Shown here piece after piece: positions 51,899 through 60,469 of a stretch of 64,000 nucleotides of DNA. Source of the DNA: Lachnospiraceae bacterium (GTDB lineage: Bacteria; Bacillota; Clostridia; Lachnospirales; Lachnospiraceae); contig JAFUFI010000004.1 of the NCBI GenBank assembly GCA_017469945.1, positions 1 through 64,000 of the forward strand, in the 5' to 3' direction. A program made the translations under genes and the position numbers. Below the pieces are notes generated by a model, which worked only from the letters and a program-made list of their open reading frames with translations, was not told the origin of the DNA and searched no databases. Each line of letters starts with the position of its first letter. Positions within the stretch are counted from its first letter, which is position 1.

Positions 51899-53191
51899 TT
51901 ATTTATAGTAATTAAATGAATGTCCGTACATTCTTACGGTATCGCCGTCAGTAATACCAAGCTGTTCGAGCTGTTCAAGCATTCCCTGATCTTTAAGGAA
52001 ATCCTGGAAGAATTTAAATCCTTTTTCGGATTCAAGGTTTGTATATCCGAGCATCTTTTCAATCCTGGGACCTTCAATAACGTATTCATCGGTTTCATCG
52101 TCATAATAAACTGTGTAAGGTTCATCAGAAACCGCAAGAGCTACTTCGGGATCAAACTCCTGCTCAAATACGGTAGGTTCGCCGCCTATGGTTTCAAGTT
52201 TGGCGCTTATAGCGTAAAGGAGTTCTTTAACTCCCTGTCCGGTAACGGCTGAAATAGGATAAACAGGAATTCCCATACCTTCTTCAAAAACCTTTTTTAT
52301 CTTTGCTACCGGATCTTCGCCTTCTGCATAAATGGCATCTATTTTATTTGCAACAATGATCTGCGGCCTTGAGGCTATATCAGCATTGTATTTTTCAAGT
52401 TCATTATTTATAGCTTTTATATCTTCGATAGGATCTCTGCCTTCTGTGCCGGCAGCGTCAACTATATGAACAAGAAGCCTTGTTCTCTCGATATGTCTTA
52501 AGAACTCATGTCCAAGCCCCACTCCCTCGGAAGCGCCCTCTATAAGTCCCGGGATATCGGCTATAACGAATCCCTTTCCGCCATCCATATCAACAACGCC
52601 TAAATTGGGGTTAAGGGTTGTGAAATGATAATTGGCAATCTTAGGTCTTGCGTTTGTAACTCTTGAGAGGAAAGTAGATTTGCCTACATTGGGGAATCCG
52701 ACAAGTCCAACATCTGCTATAACTTTAAGTTCAAGTATTACTTCCAGTTCCTTTGCTTCCTGACCGGGCTGAGCATACTTCGGAGCCTGCATGGTAGGTG
52801 TTGCGTAATGCTGGTTACCTTTACCGCCGCGTCCGCCCTTAAGAATAGTGTATTCACGGGTATCTCCGCTCATATCCACGATAACTTTCCCGGACTGAGC
52901 CTCCTTAACAACGGTACCCTGAGGAACTGTAAGAACGACGTCTTCTCCGTCCTTACCGCGGCAATTCTTTTTGCCGCCTTCTTCTCCGTTTTGCGCCTTA
53001 TATTTGTGAACATGACGGAACTCAGAAAGTGTATTGAGACCTTCATCAATTTTAAGTATAACGTCGCCGCCTTTACCGCCGTCTCCGCCATCGGGACCGC
53101 CGTTGGTAACGTATTTTTCGCGTCTGAAAGAAACGTGTCCGTCTCCGCCTTTACCGCTGATTATAACAATCTTAGCTCTGTCCGCAAACAT
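51899..53191 (-). CDS. obgE: GTPase ObgE/CgtA
   Basis: An essential ribosome-assembly GTPase. The 430-residue protein has the Gly-rich Obg fold (RAKIVIISGKGGDGHVSFRREK and repeats of GGxGG), the G domain (GFPNVGKSTF, DIPGLIEGA, NKID) and the C-terminal OCT domain (KGFKFFQDFLKDQGMLEQL). RBS AAGGAG on the minus strand. Its own expression follows an attenuator-like terminator after rpmA. Confidence 0.97.
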   Translation of the reverse strand: MFADRAKIVIISGKGGDGHVSFRREKYVTNGGPDGGDGGKGGDVILKIDEGLNTLSEFRHVHKYKAQNGEEGGKKNCRGKDGEDVVLTVPQGTVVKEAQSGKVIVDMSGDTREYTILKGGRGGKGNQHYATPTMQAPKYAQPGQEAKELEVILELKVIADVGLVGFPNVGKSTFLSRVTNARPKIANYHFTTLNPNLGVVDMDGGKGFVIADIPGLIEGASEGVGLGHEFLRHIERTRLLVHIVDAAGTEGRDPIEDIKAINNELEKYNADIASRPQIIVANKIDAIYAEGEDPVAKIKKVFEEGMGIPVYPISAVTGQGVKELLYAISAKLETIGGEPTVFEQEFDPEVALAVSDEPYTVYYDDETDEYVIEGPRIEKMLGYTNLESEKGFKFFQDFLKDQGMLEQLEQLGITDGDTVRMYGHSFNYYK

Positions 53192-53237
53192 AGATTAACT
53201 CCTTATGTAACAGGCTTTTAAAGCCTTTAAAGTTGCG

Positions 53238-53270
53238 AAAAAAAGACTCCAAACATTTGAATGTCTGGAG
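53238..53270 (-). terminator. Terminator-like hairpin between rpmA and obgE
   Basis: On the minus strand a 10-bp stem (53270-53261 with 53256-53247, one G-T pair) is followed by a T run at 53244-53238. It would lower obgE transcription relative to the ribosomal genes. Confidence 0.8.
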
Positions 53271-53281
53271 CCTTGTAATAA

Positions 53282-53566
53282 TTACTGCTCTACGGGATAA
53301 ACAGAAGCCTGCTTCTTGTCTCTGCCCTTTCTCTCGAAACGAAGTACTCCGTCAGTAAGTGCAAACAAAGTATCATCTCCGCCGATTCCAACATTCACAC
53401 CGGGGTGAATCTTAGTTCCGCGCTGTCTGTAGAGGATGTTTCCGGCCTTAACGAGCTGACCGTCTGCACGCTTAGCGCCAAGTCTCTTTGACTCAGAATC
53501 TCTACCGTTCTTGGTGGAACCAACACCCTTTTTATGAGCGAAAAACTGAAGGCTTAAATTCAGCAT
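53282..53566 (-). CDS. rpmA: 50S ribosomal protein L27
   Basis: L27 reaches the peptidyl transferase centre with its N-terminus. The 94-residue product begins [14 protein letters not shown]: the first nine residues are the Firmicutes extension cut off by the Prp protease (between Phe and Ala), encoded just upstream. The core [17 protein letters not shown] is standard. RBS AAGGAGG. Confidence 0.97.
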   Translation of the reverse strand: MLNLSLQFFAHKKGVGSTKNGRDSESKRLGAKRADGQLVKAGNILYRQRGTKIHPGVNVGIGGDDTLFALTDGVLRFERKGRDKKQASVYPVEQ

Positions 53567-53570
53567 TATA

Positions 53571-53912
53571 TTATACCTCCTTAAAGTTTACTGTTAAATT
53601 CTTACCATACTGCTTACTGTATTCAGTAAGGGATAATACGTACGAATCCAAAAGGATTACAGACGATTCTTTTAAAGAGGATTCAATCACACATTTAAGA
53701 AATCCGTCCTCTTCGTTTTGAGTAATGGTAAGCTTTTCGCCTGCTATTTCGGTAAGTCCGTTGACAACATTAGACGTCAAAGCCGAAATAGCCGCACAGA
53801 GGATATCCGGCTCATATTTACCGAACCTCTTTTTGGCGAACCCGGCATGTCCAAACAAAACAAATCCTTTGTATGAACCATGCTCATCTTTTTCAATAGT
53901 GACTGTAGTCAT
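53571..53912 (-). CDS. prp: Ribosomal-processing cysteine protease Prp
   Basis: Prp (YsxB) removes the N-terminal extension of L27. The 113-residue protein shows His in FGHAGFA and Cys in [18 protein letters not shown], the catalytic pair. It sits between rplU and rpmA, two and four bases from each, the invariant Firmicutes order. Confidence 0.95.
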   Translation of the reverse strand: MTTVTIEKDEHGSYKGFVLFGHAGFAKKRFGKYEPDILCAAISALTSNVVNGLTEIAGEKLTITQNEEDGFLKCVIESSLKESSVILLDSYVLSLTEYSKQYGKNLTVNFKEV

Positions 53913-53914
53913 TA

Positions 53915-54217
53915 TTAAGCCTCGATCTTGTCGATCTTAACCTGAGTGTAAGGCTGTCTGTGACCGTTCTTCTTGTGATAGCCGGACTTTCTCTTATATC
54001 TGTAAACAACAACCTTCTTACCACGTCCCTGCTCAACTACGGTAGCAGAAACCTTAGCCTTGGCTGCATCAGATCCGACAACAAGCTTTCCGTCACTTAC
54101 TGCTAATACATCTAAAGAAACAGTATCACCCTCAGCTGCGTCGATCTTCTCGATCTTAACGAGATCGCCCTCTGAAACCTTATACTGTTTTCCGCCTGTT
54201 GCAATAATTGCGTACAT
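53915..54217 (-). CDS. rplU: 50S ribosomal protein L21
   Basis: L21 binds 23S rRNA with L20. The 100-residue product has [24 protein letters not shown] and the C-terminal [17 protein letters not shown] motif. RBS AAGGAGG. It heads the operon and has an L21 leader. Confidence 0.97.
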   Translation of the reverse strand: MYAIIATGGKQYKVSEGDLVKIEKIDAAEGDTVSLDVLAVSDGKLVVGSDAAKAKVSATVVEQGRGKKVVVYRYKRKSGYHKKNGHRQPYTQVKIDKIEA

Positions 54218-54239
54218 AAATAGGCACCTCCTTTTTCAT

Positions 54240-54332
54240 GATATGGCCATGAAGTATGCTATCGGCCTTTTAAACGCTAACTTCGGTGGTGTCACAAACG
54301 GACACACTTCTACCTCATTAAGCGGCATACTC
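54240..54332 (-). ncRNA. L21 leader (ribosomal protein autoregulatory RNA)
   Basis: The leader between the promoter and rplU folds with an outer stem AGTATGC/GCATACT (54331-54325 with 54259-54253, minus strand) enclosing two smaller hairpins, and ends near the RBS at about 54232. A structured leader at rplU is known in Firmicutes (L21 leader) and is thought to bind a ribosomal protein. Assignment is from position and fold by eye. Confidence 0.75.
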
Positions 54333-54336
54333 AAGT

Positions 54337-54365
54337 ATCATAGCAGAGGTGCCAAATTATGTCAA
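54337..54365 (-). promoter_or_regulatory. Promoter of the rplU-prp-rpmA operon
   Basis: On the minus strand TTGACA (54365-54360), 17-base spacer, TATGAT (54342-54337). The transcript would start near 54330, at the first base of the L21 leader stem. Confidence 0.82.
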
Positions 54366-54404
54366 TAAATTTTGTATATTTTTTCTAAGGAATTTGCAGA
54401 AGTT

Positions 54405-55034
54405 TTAATTCTGCTTAAAAGCCTCGAAATCTTCCACATACTGGCAGATGAGCTTTACGCAGCCCTCAACCCCAAGCTTGGAGGAATTGATGCATAGATC
54501 ATAAGAATCGCTTCTGCCCCACTTCTTGGATGTGTAGTAATTATAATAGCTCTGGCGCTGTTTATCCTTTTTAACCATCATATCGCGAGCTTTCTTCTCA
54601 TCGATATTGAAGCGCTCCATGATATGCTTTACTTTATAATCGTCATCTCCGAAGATAAAGAGCTTTACGCAGTTGGGATTGTCGTTAAGCGCATAATCCG
54701 CACATCTTCCGACAATAACGCAGGGGCCTTCCTCAGCAATCTTCTTTATGGCATCAAACTGTGCAAGGAAAACTTTGTGGCTGATGGGCATATCAGAATA
54801 AGATGCTGAATTATAACCAAAGGAATATGTATCCATTACAAGGTTGTAAAGGAAAGAATTTGTGGGTCTTTCATCATGGTTTTGAAGCATCTCTTCGCAA
54901 AATCCGCTTTCCTTGGCGGCTCTTGTCAAAAGCTCCTTGTCGTAAAAAGGAATACCGAGTCTTTCGGCAAGCTTTTCACCGATTTCTCTTCCTTCAGAGC
55001 CAAACTGTCTTCCGATTGTAATTATAGTATTCAT
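54405..55034 (-). CDS. Cytidylate kinase-like family protein
   Basis: A 209-residue P-loop protein beginning TIITIGRQFGSEGREIGEKLAERLGIPFYD, the hallmark of the AAA/cytidylate kinase-like group common in Clostridia. The P-loop reads GRQFGSEGRE rather than the CMP kinase GPAGSGKS, so the nucleotide substrate is uncertain. A perfect-spacing promoter lies at 55087-55115. No clear operon partner: rluD-like follows on the same strand upstream but 125 bases away. Confidence 0.85.
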   Translation of the reverse strand: MNTIITIGRQFGSEGREIGEKLAERLGIPFYDKELLTRAAKESGFCEEMLQNHDERPTNSFLYNLVMDTYSFGYNSASYSDMPISHKVFLAQFDAIKKIAEEGPCVIVGRCADYALNDNPNCVKLFIFGDDDYKVKHIMERFNIDEKKARDMMVKKDKQRQSYYNYYTSKKWGRSDSYDLCINSSKLGVEGCVKLICQYVEDFEAFKQN

Positions 55035-55086
55035 AAAGCACCTGCCTTTCCGGGAAAACCATCATCCCGTGTTTGGTTATATATGA

Positions 55087-55115
55087 ATTATAATGTATTT
55101 TGCACAAATTTTCAA
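55087..55115 (-). promoter_or_regulatory. Promoter of the cytidylate-kinase-like gene
   Basis: On the minus strand TTGAAA (55115-55110), 17-base spacer, TATAAT (55092-55087), about 50 bases before the ATG. Confidence 0.8.
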
Positions 55116-55159
55116 TTAAAAAAGAAAGTTTTTCGTAAAATTGATACAATTTATGAAAT

Positions 55160-56059
55160 TTATTTAAGTATTTCAAGAAGATGTTCAAAATACTCCGGAA
55201 GGGGTGCGTCGGTTTCGATATATTCTCCTGTCGAAGGATGCTTAAAACCGAGAGTTTTGGCGTGCAGGCACTGCCCCTCAAGCTTAAAAGGCGCTTTAAG
55301 ATTCGAATAAACCCCATCGCCCAAAAGGGGATGCCCTATAGAAGCCATATGTACCCTTATCTGATGGGTTCGGCCCGTTTCAAGGCGGCATTCGACATAT
55401 GTATACTTTTCAAATCTTTTGAGAACTTTTATATGGGTTATAGCTTCTTTGCCGTCCGGTCTAACAGCCATTTTCTTTCTGTCGGAAGGGTTTCTTCCAA
55501 TGGGATTATTTATCGTAAGCTCATCCTCGGAAATTACGCCGAAACAAATGGCCCTGTAGCATCTTGTTATGGAATGCTCCTTAAGCTGGGCTGCTATGCT
55601 GTTATGAGCCGAATCATTTTTACAGGCTATAACAGAGCCTGTTGTATCCATATCGATCCTGTGGACGATGCCGGGACGCAAAATGCCGTTAATCCCCGAT
55701 AATGAGCCCCTGCAATGAAACATCAAAGCATTGACAAGAGTCCCCGAATAGTGTCCGGCAGCGGGATGCACAACCATTCCCTTAGGCTTATTGACAACAA
55801 TTACATCTGCGTCTTCATAGAGAATATCAAGGGGAATATCCTCGGGAACAATATCGGGCAAAGTAGCCTTGGGAAGTTCGAATTCGATCTCATCACCTTC
55901 TGAGAGCGAAAAACTGGGTTTAACCTGTTTTCCGTTCACCTTAACAAGTCCGTCTTTGATAAGTCCGGCTATATATGATCTTGTAATTCCTTCGCAAAAA
56001 ATGGGGATGCATTTGTCAATGCGCTCCCCATCCATTTCTTCTGAAACCGTTAATTTCAT
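55160..56059 (-). CDS. RluD-family 23S rRNA pseudouridine synthase
   Basis: The 299-residue protein has an S4 domain (ERIDKCIPIFCEGITRSYIAGLIKDG) and the catalytic VHRIDMDTTGSVI (Asp in HRID; Ile in place of the usual Leu) plus LETGRTHQIRVHMASIGHPLLGD. It is the genomic neighbour of lspA in many Firmicutes. The start ATG overlaps the lspA stop (TAATG). The usual target in this family is helix 69 of 23S rRNA. Confidence 0.93.
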   Translation of the reverse strand: MKLTVSEEMDGERIDKCIPIFCEGITRSYIAGLIKDGLVKVNGKQVKPSFSLSEGDEIEFELPKATLPDIVPEDIPLDILYEDADVIVVNKPKGMVVHPAAGHYSGTLVNALMFHCRGSLSGINGILRPGIVHRIDMDTTGSVIACKNDSAHNSIAAQLKEHSITRCYRAICFGVISEDELTINNPIGRNPSDRKKMAVRPDGKEAITHIKVLKRFEKYTYVECRLETGRTHQIRVHMASIGHPLLGDGVYSNLKAPFKLEGQCLHAKTLGFKHPSTGEYIETDAPLPEYFEHLLEILK

Positions 56060-56601
56060 TATTTCTCCATGTCTCTGTAACGGTTCTGTTTAAACTTAAG
56101 AAATTCAAGATCGTTCTCCTTGTAGACAAAGAGGAAAAGTATAAACAGACCGATAACACCGATAACAACGCAGCAATCCGCAAAATTAAATATCGGAAAA
56201 TGAATCAGTACAAAAGATATAAAATCAACAACATAATCAAATCTGAAGCGGTCGATCATATTACCGATACCGCCGGCAACAACCATCGCAAAGAAAATAT
56301 TTGCAGGAATAAACTTACGCTTAAGAGGCAGCTTAAATACCAAAAATACGATAAGTGCCATAAAGACAAATCCCACAAGGAGTATAAATATCTTTTGGTT
56401 TTGAAGCATGCCGAAAGCCGATCCCCTGTTTTCGAGATAGTCAAACTCGAGGACATTCGGGATCAGTACAAAAGCGTCTTTATCCTTTAAAGTCTTTATA
56501 ACAGATGACTTGATAAACTGATCGAGAGCAATAAGGACACCAAGTATGATAAGGTCCATAAGCAACACTATTTTTCTGGAATAATTGTTTTTCTTTTCCA
56601 T
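56059..56601 (-). CDS. lspA: Lipoprotein signal peptidase
   Basis: Signal peptidase II cleaves prolipoproteins. The 180-residue protein has four helices and the catalytic aspartates in GGIGNMIDRF and FNFADCCVV, plus ENRGSAFG. ATG 56601 with TTTGGAG upstream is preferred over a TTG 12 bases earlier that lies in the RBS. It follows aroB. Confidence 0.94.
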   Translation of the reverse strand: MEKKNNYSRKIVLLMDLIILGVLIALDQFIKSSVIKTLKDKDAFVLIPNVLEFDYLENRGSAFGMLQNQKIFILLVGFVFMALIVFLVFKLPLKRKFIPANIFFAMVVAGGIGNMIDRFRFDYVVDFISFVLIHFPIFNFADCCVVIGVIGLFILFLFVYKENDLEFLKFKQNRYRDMEK

Positions 56602-56618
56602 TTTAATCTCCAAACTAA

Positions 56619-57725
56619 CTAAATACCGTTTTCTTCGTCGAAATTGATTTCACAAAGAGCATCAAGGATTTCGGAATCTGATACGGTATCGTCGATAACA
56701 GCCTTTCCGATCTTCTTTAAAAGTATAAATCTTATCTGCCCGGCATCCATCTTTTTATCGGATTTGGTAAGTTCAAGGACCTTTTCCATATCAAGCTTGT
56801 CAATAGAAATAGGCAGATTGAAAGGAACAAACATATCTCTTATTTCGTAGTATTCGTCCTTGGTAAGGAGATCCTTTTTCCAGGAAATAAAAGCTGCGCA
56901 AACACATCCAAGGGCTACACACTCTCCGTGATAAAGCTCAAAATTCATAAACTTTTCGATAGCGTGTCCGATGGTATGTCCGAAGTTTAAAAGAGCTCTT
57001 TCGCCCTTTTCGGTAGGATCCTTTTCAACGATAACTCTCTTGATATCACAGCTTCTTGCAATCATCTCCTCAAGAACGGCAGGGTCCTTTTCGCAGATTT
57101 CATAGAGATTGTCTATAAGCCAGGTATAGAAAAACTCATCTCTTATAAGACCGTATTTCATAACCTCCGCAAATCCGGAAAAATACTGTCTGTCAGGAAG
57201 AGTTTTCAGCGTAGACATATTCATATAGACAAGTCTCGGCATCTTGAAAGCGCCGATCATATTTTTATATCCGTCAAAGTCTACGCCCGTTTTTCCGCCA
57301 ACGGAACTGTCAACCTGCGCAAGGAGCGTTGTGGGTATCTGTATAAAATCGATACCTCTGAGGTAAGTGGCCGCAGCGTACCCGGTCATATCTCCGACAA
57401 CACCGCCGCCCAAAGCAACAAGGATATCTTTTCTGTCAAAATGCTCCTCAATAAGGAATTTATAAAGTTCCTTTATATTGTCTAAGGTTTTGTTGTCCTC
57501 ACCCGCAGGGAAAACGTACTTAACGCATTTTGAAGAAACGCCCTTTAAGCAGTTAACCATCTCCTCGCCGTAAAGGGGATCGACGTTAGAGTCGGTAACA
57601 ACGCAAATCTTACGATTACCAAGCTGCAGGTTTTCAACCTCGGATGCAAGCGCATCAAAACTGTCCGTAAATACAATATCATAGCAGGGCTTTTTGTTGT
57701 AATTAACTGTCATTCTAGTTGACAT
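56619..57725 (-). CDS. aroB: 3-dehydroquinate synthase
   Basis: AroB converts DAHP to 3-dehydroquinate in the shikimate pathway. The 368-residue protein has GGGVVGDMTGYAAATYLRGI, PTTLLAQVDSSVGGKTGV and FGHTIGHAIE with HGECVALGC, holding the zinc and active-site residues. ATG 57725 has TTGGAGA upstream. It is preceded by a terminator-like hairpin after sepF; no other shikimate gene is in the window. Confidence 0.96.
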   Translation of the reverse strand: MSTRMTVNYNKKPCYDIVFTDSFDALASEVENLQLGNRKICVVTDSNVDPLYGEEMVNCLKGVSSKCVKYVFPAGEDNKTLDNIKELYKFLIEEHFDRKDILVALGGGVVGDMTGYAAATYLRGIDFIQIPTTLLAQVDSSVGGKTGVDFDGYKNMIGAFKMPRLVYMNMSTLKTLPDRQYFSGFAEVMKYGLIRDEFFYTWLIDNLYEICEKDPAVLEEMIARSCDIKRVIVEKDPTEKGERALLNFGHTIGHAIEKFMNFELYHGECVALGCVCAAFISWKKDLLTKDEYYEIRDMFVPFNLPISIDKLDMEKVLELTKSDKKMDAGQIRFILLKKIGKAVIDDTVSDSEILDALCEINFDEENGI

Positions 57726-57735
57726 GATATATCTC

Positions 57736-57769
57736 CAAAAAATGAGAACTTCCCTTATAGGAAGCTCTC
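57736..57769 (-). terminator. Terminator-like hairpin between sepF and aroB
   Basis: On the minus strand GAGAGCTTCC (57769-57760) pairs with GGAAGTTCTC (57753-57744), one G-T pair, followed by six T residues. The aroB RBS begins right after it, so it ends the sepF transcript or attenuates aroB. Confidence 0.8.
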
Positions 57770-57801
57770 TTATCTAGTCGACCTATTCTTTTAAGCAAGT
57801 A

Positions 57802-58308
57802 TTAATTCTCAAAATCCTTTGTACCCATTCCGATTCCGGAATCTGTTGTAGCTCCGGAAATATAAACAGCTTCGGGAGTGATGACAAATACGAATTTTGA
57901 AATAGATTCAAAATGAGCCTTGAGGGAATAGCAAACACCGGTTACAAAGTCAACTATACGCTGAGCAAGTGCACTGTTGATACCCTCTAAATTAAGGACA
58001 ACGCTTCTTCCTTCAAGAAGAGCATCTGCAATCTGAAGAGCCTCTTCAAAAGTGGTGGGTTTGATTACGCAAACTTCCATATTATTCATGTCCTTTCCTT
58101 TCTTTGAACCGCCTGAAGATTTACCGGTCATAGGTGATAAAAAGCTTCTTGTTTTTTTCTCGCTTTCGGAAAAATCTCCCGCAGGAGCTTCGGCTTTTCT
58201 GGATGACTTCGGAGCGGCGTCATAATCGTCGTAGTCATCGTAATCATCATAATCTTCTTCTTCATTGTTCATCTTAAAAGCATTAATAATACTATCGAAC
58301 TTACCCAT
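57802..58308 (-). CDS. sepF: Cell division protein SepF
   Basis: SepF anchors and bundles FtsZ at the membrane. The 168-residue protein starts with an amphipathic helix (GKFDSIINAFKM), has an acidic DDYDDYDDYD linker near residue 20-30, then the SepF core (VCVIKPTTFEEALQIADALLEGRSVVLNLEG and RIVDFVTGVCYSL). ATG 58308 follows GGAGGACAAG; a TTG at 58320 overlaps that RBS. It is downstream of yggS, as in Firmicutes. Confidence 0.94.
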   Translation of the reverse strand: MGKFDSIINAFKMNNEEEDYDDYDDYDDYDAAPKSSRKAEAPAGDFSESEKKTRSFLSPMTGKSSGGSKKGKDMNNMEVCVIKPTTFEEALQIADALLEGRSVVLNLEGINSALAQRIVDFVTGVCYSLKAHFESISKFVFVITPEAVYISGATTDSGIGMGTKDFEN

Positions 58309-58340
58309 CTTGTCCTCCAAATATATATTTATAAAAAAGG

Positions 58341-59033
58341 CTAAATTGTATAATTTCTCTCTCCGAAAATACCGGTTCCGACCCTTACGTAAGTTGCCCC
58401 TTCTTCAATGGCCACTTCGTAATCCCCCGTCATACCCATTGACAATTCGCCCATAGAATTATTATCTTTGTTTTCGGCTTCTATGTCAACAAGCAATTGC
58501 TTTAAAGTGCTAAAATAAGTGCGGTTTTCTTCGGGATTTTCGGTATACGGCGCAACCGTCATAAGACCTTTGACACAAATTCCCGGAAGGCTCATGGCTT
58601 CTTTTACAAGTTCGGCGCTCTCTTTAAGATTTCCGCCCCATTTACTCTCTTCTCCGGAAGCGTTTACCTCGATCAAAATATTCGAAGTAACACCGGCTTT
58701 AACCGATTCCTTGCTTATCTCCTGCGCAAGCCTTAAGGAATCAACACTGTGGATAAGATAAACCTTACCGACTATGTACTTTACCTTGTTTCGCTGAAGG
58801 TGGCCTATCATATGCCATCTGATATCAGAAGGCATGGCAGGTATCTTTTCTACAAGTTCCTGCACATGATTCTCGCCAAAATCCCTGGCTCCGGCTTCAT
58901 AAGCCTCCTTTAGCATCTCCAGAGGCTTAGTCTTACTGACAGCGATAAGAGTAACATCATTTTCGCTTCTCCCTGCCTTTTTTGCGCATCTTTTAACATT
59001 TTCCAAAACTTTTTTATAATTTTCGGCAACCAT
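58341..59033 (-). CDS. YggS family PLP homeostasis protein
   Basis: A 230-residue pyridoxal phosphate-binding protein that buffers PLP. It shows TLIAVSKTKP (Lys binds PLP), FGENHVQELVEK, WHMIGHLQRNK, and GMTGDYEVAIEEGATYVRVGTGIFG. It overlaps the HlyD-like gene by one base (TAATG) and precedes sepF, the usual yggS-sepF order. Confidence 0.95.
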   Translation of the reverse strand: MVAENYKKVLENVKRCAKKAGRSENDVTLIAVSKTKPLEMLKEAYEAGARDFGENHVQELVEKIPAMPSDIRWHMIGHLQRNKVKYIVGKVYLIHSVDSLRLAQEISKESVKAGVTSNILIEVNASGEESKWGGNLKESAELVKEAMSLPGICVKGLMTVAPYTENPEENRTYFSTLKQLLVDIEAENKDNNSMGELSMGMTGDYEVAIEEGATYVRVGTGIFGERNYTI

Positions 59034-60445
59034 TACTTTGACTGGCTGATGAACTGATCATCCGATACAGAATCCGCATCAAGCGCAATGTAGTCGTAAT
59101 ATCTAAGTCCGTAAGCGGAATTTGATTTTACGATGGCATATTCGCTGTTTTGGTAGAGTATGGTGATCTCTTTAAAATCAGCATATCCTTTATTAATATT
59201 ATAAACTCCGATAAGTGAGCCTTTATCATGCACAACGAAGGTAGTCTCATCGCTTCCGAAAAGCACATCTCCGGCGCTTAATACGGAGTTATCAACATAA
59301 TAGACTCCCTTTTTCTCATCGTATGAGTAAACTTCGAGGCTGACCGCGCTCTTGGTCTTGGAGCCGTCTTCTCCGTATACCTGCATAAGTACGGTATAGG
59401 TATTGTTTACATTTTCTGTAACGTACTTTTCATCAATAAGATAAAATTCCTTTTCCGCAATAGCAGAATTAGGTATCTTAAGTCCCTTCTCATCCTCAAT
59501 AGCCAGCTCAACATCAAGGAATCTGTCATCCACAAAGCTGATAAGCGAATTTGTAAAGGAAAGGCAAAGGAAATAATCTCCGTTATTGTCAAGAAGCGTA
59601 GCTTTGCCCCAGCTTTCGGTCTGGTTTTTAAGGAACTTTACAAGAATATAATCATTTTCAACAAGAGATTCTCCGAGCGCCTTGGTAACGGGAATGACAA
59701 GGGACCAGTCTTCTCCCAGGTTTATCTTGTAGACAACATCCTCCGCGGAACGAAGCTCATTGCTCAGAAGCTGGGTTCTTGTGTAATCCTTTTCCTTGAA
59801 AACATCTTTTGTAACCATCTCCGGCAGCATATCTTCATATCCGTCATACCAATACGAAACAATGCCCGTATTACCGGCATAAGAATACTTAAGGCTAATA
59901 CCGCTGCTTTGGGCACCGGCTGAAGTCATATTGTTTAAAAGCTTTGTATTTGCAAGCTTTAAAACAGTGTTTTTAAGGGAATATTTGAAATTGTAAAGCT
60001 CTGAAAAATCGGAGGGGTCATATCCGTGAACAAAATTAATAATATCTGTACGAAACTCGGATAATTCTCTGTCGGTCAAAGTATTCTCTCCGAGAGACTG
60101 AGCTTCGATGAATTCATTTAAAGAACCCGTTTCGTCAACAGTATAAACAAGATCTCCGACGGCAACTCTCTGGCCTTCTCTGGCAAGATAGTTGACGTAT
60201 CCCGGGGCGGTATTGCTTACAAGGAGCTCATCTCTTAATATAACTCCTCTGTAGATTGTCGTACTCGCAAGGGCGCCCTCAACGACTTCGTATCTGACGG
60301 TGTGGGTTCTGCGAAGGTAGATAATACCTACAATGATGACGTAAACAAGTATCAGCAAAAATAAAATCAGCGTAATATTTATTTGTCTTTTTTTTCTGAA
60401 CCGAAAAACGTTATTTTCTTCTGATTCGTTAATATTATTAGCCAA
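59033..60445 (-). CDS. HlyD family secretion/adaptor-like membrane protein
   Basis: A 470-residue protein with one N-terminal membrane helix (ITLILFLLILVYVIIVGIIYL) and a large extracytoplasmic part with a lipoyl/barrel-sandwich motif (YLAREGQRVAVGDLVYTVDETG) and coiled region. Such proteins near yggS-sepF in Lachnospiraceae are labelled HlyD-like, but no ABC partner is here. The only possible start is TTG at 60445, with a weak AAAGG upstream. Its job at the division locus is unknown. Confidence 0.78.
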   Translation of the reverse strand: MANNINESEENNVFRFRKKRQINITLILFLLILVYVIIVGIIYLRRTHTVRYEVVEGALASTTIYRGVILRDELLVSNTAPGYVNYLAREGQRVAVGDLVYTVDETGSLNEFIEAQSLGENTLTDRELSEFRTDIINFVHGYDPSDFSELYNFKYSLKNTVLKLANTKLLNNMTSAGAQSSGISLKYSYAGNTGIVSYWYDGYEDMLPEMVTKDVFKEKDYTRTQLLSNELRSAEDVVYKINLGEDWSLVIPVTKALGESLVENDYILVKFLKNQTESWGKATLLDNNGDYFLCLSFTNSLISFVDDRFLDVELAIEDEKGLKIPNSAIAEKEFYLIDEKYVTENVNNTYTVLMQVYGEDGSKTKSAVSLEVYSYDEKKGVYYVDNSVLSAGDVLFGSDETTFVVHDKGSLIGVYNINKGYADFKEITILYQNSEYAIVKSNSAYGLRYYDYIALDADSVSDDQFISQSK

Positions 60446-60469
60446 TTTGCGTACTAACCTTTTATTTTT

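Noticed and set aside
52808..53221. 137-residue open frame on the plus strand across obgE.
   Set aside because: It is antisense to a clearly conserved ObgE gene and has no RBS or family resemblance.
54223..54353. Inverted repeat GGCACCTC/GAGGTGCC that could pair the rplU RBS with the leader 5' end.
   Set aside because: A TTGACA-N17-TATGAT promoter places the left copy in the promoter spacer, so it is probably not transcribed.
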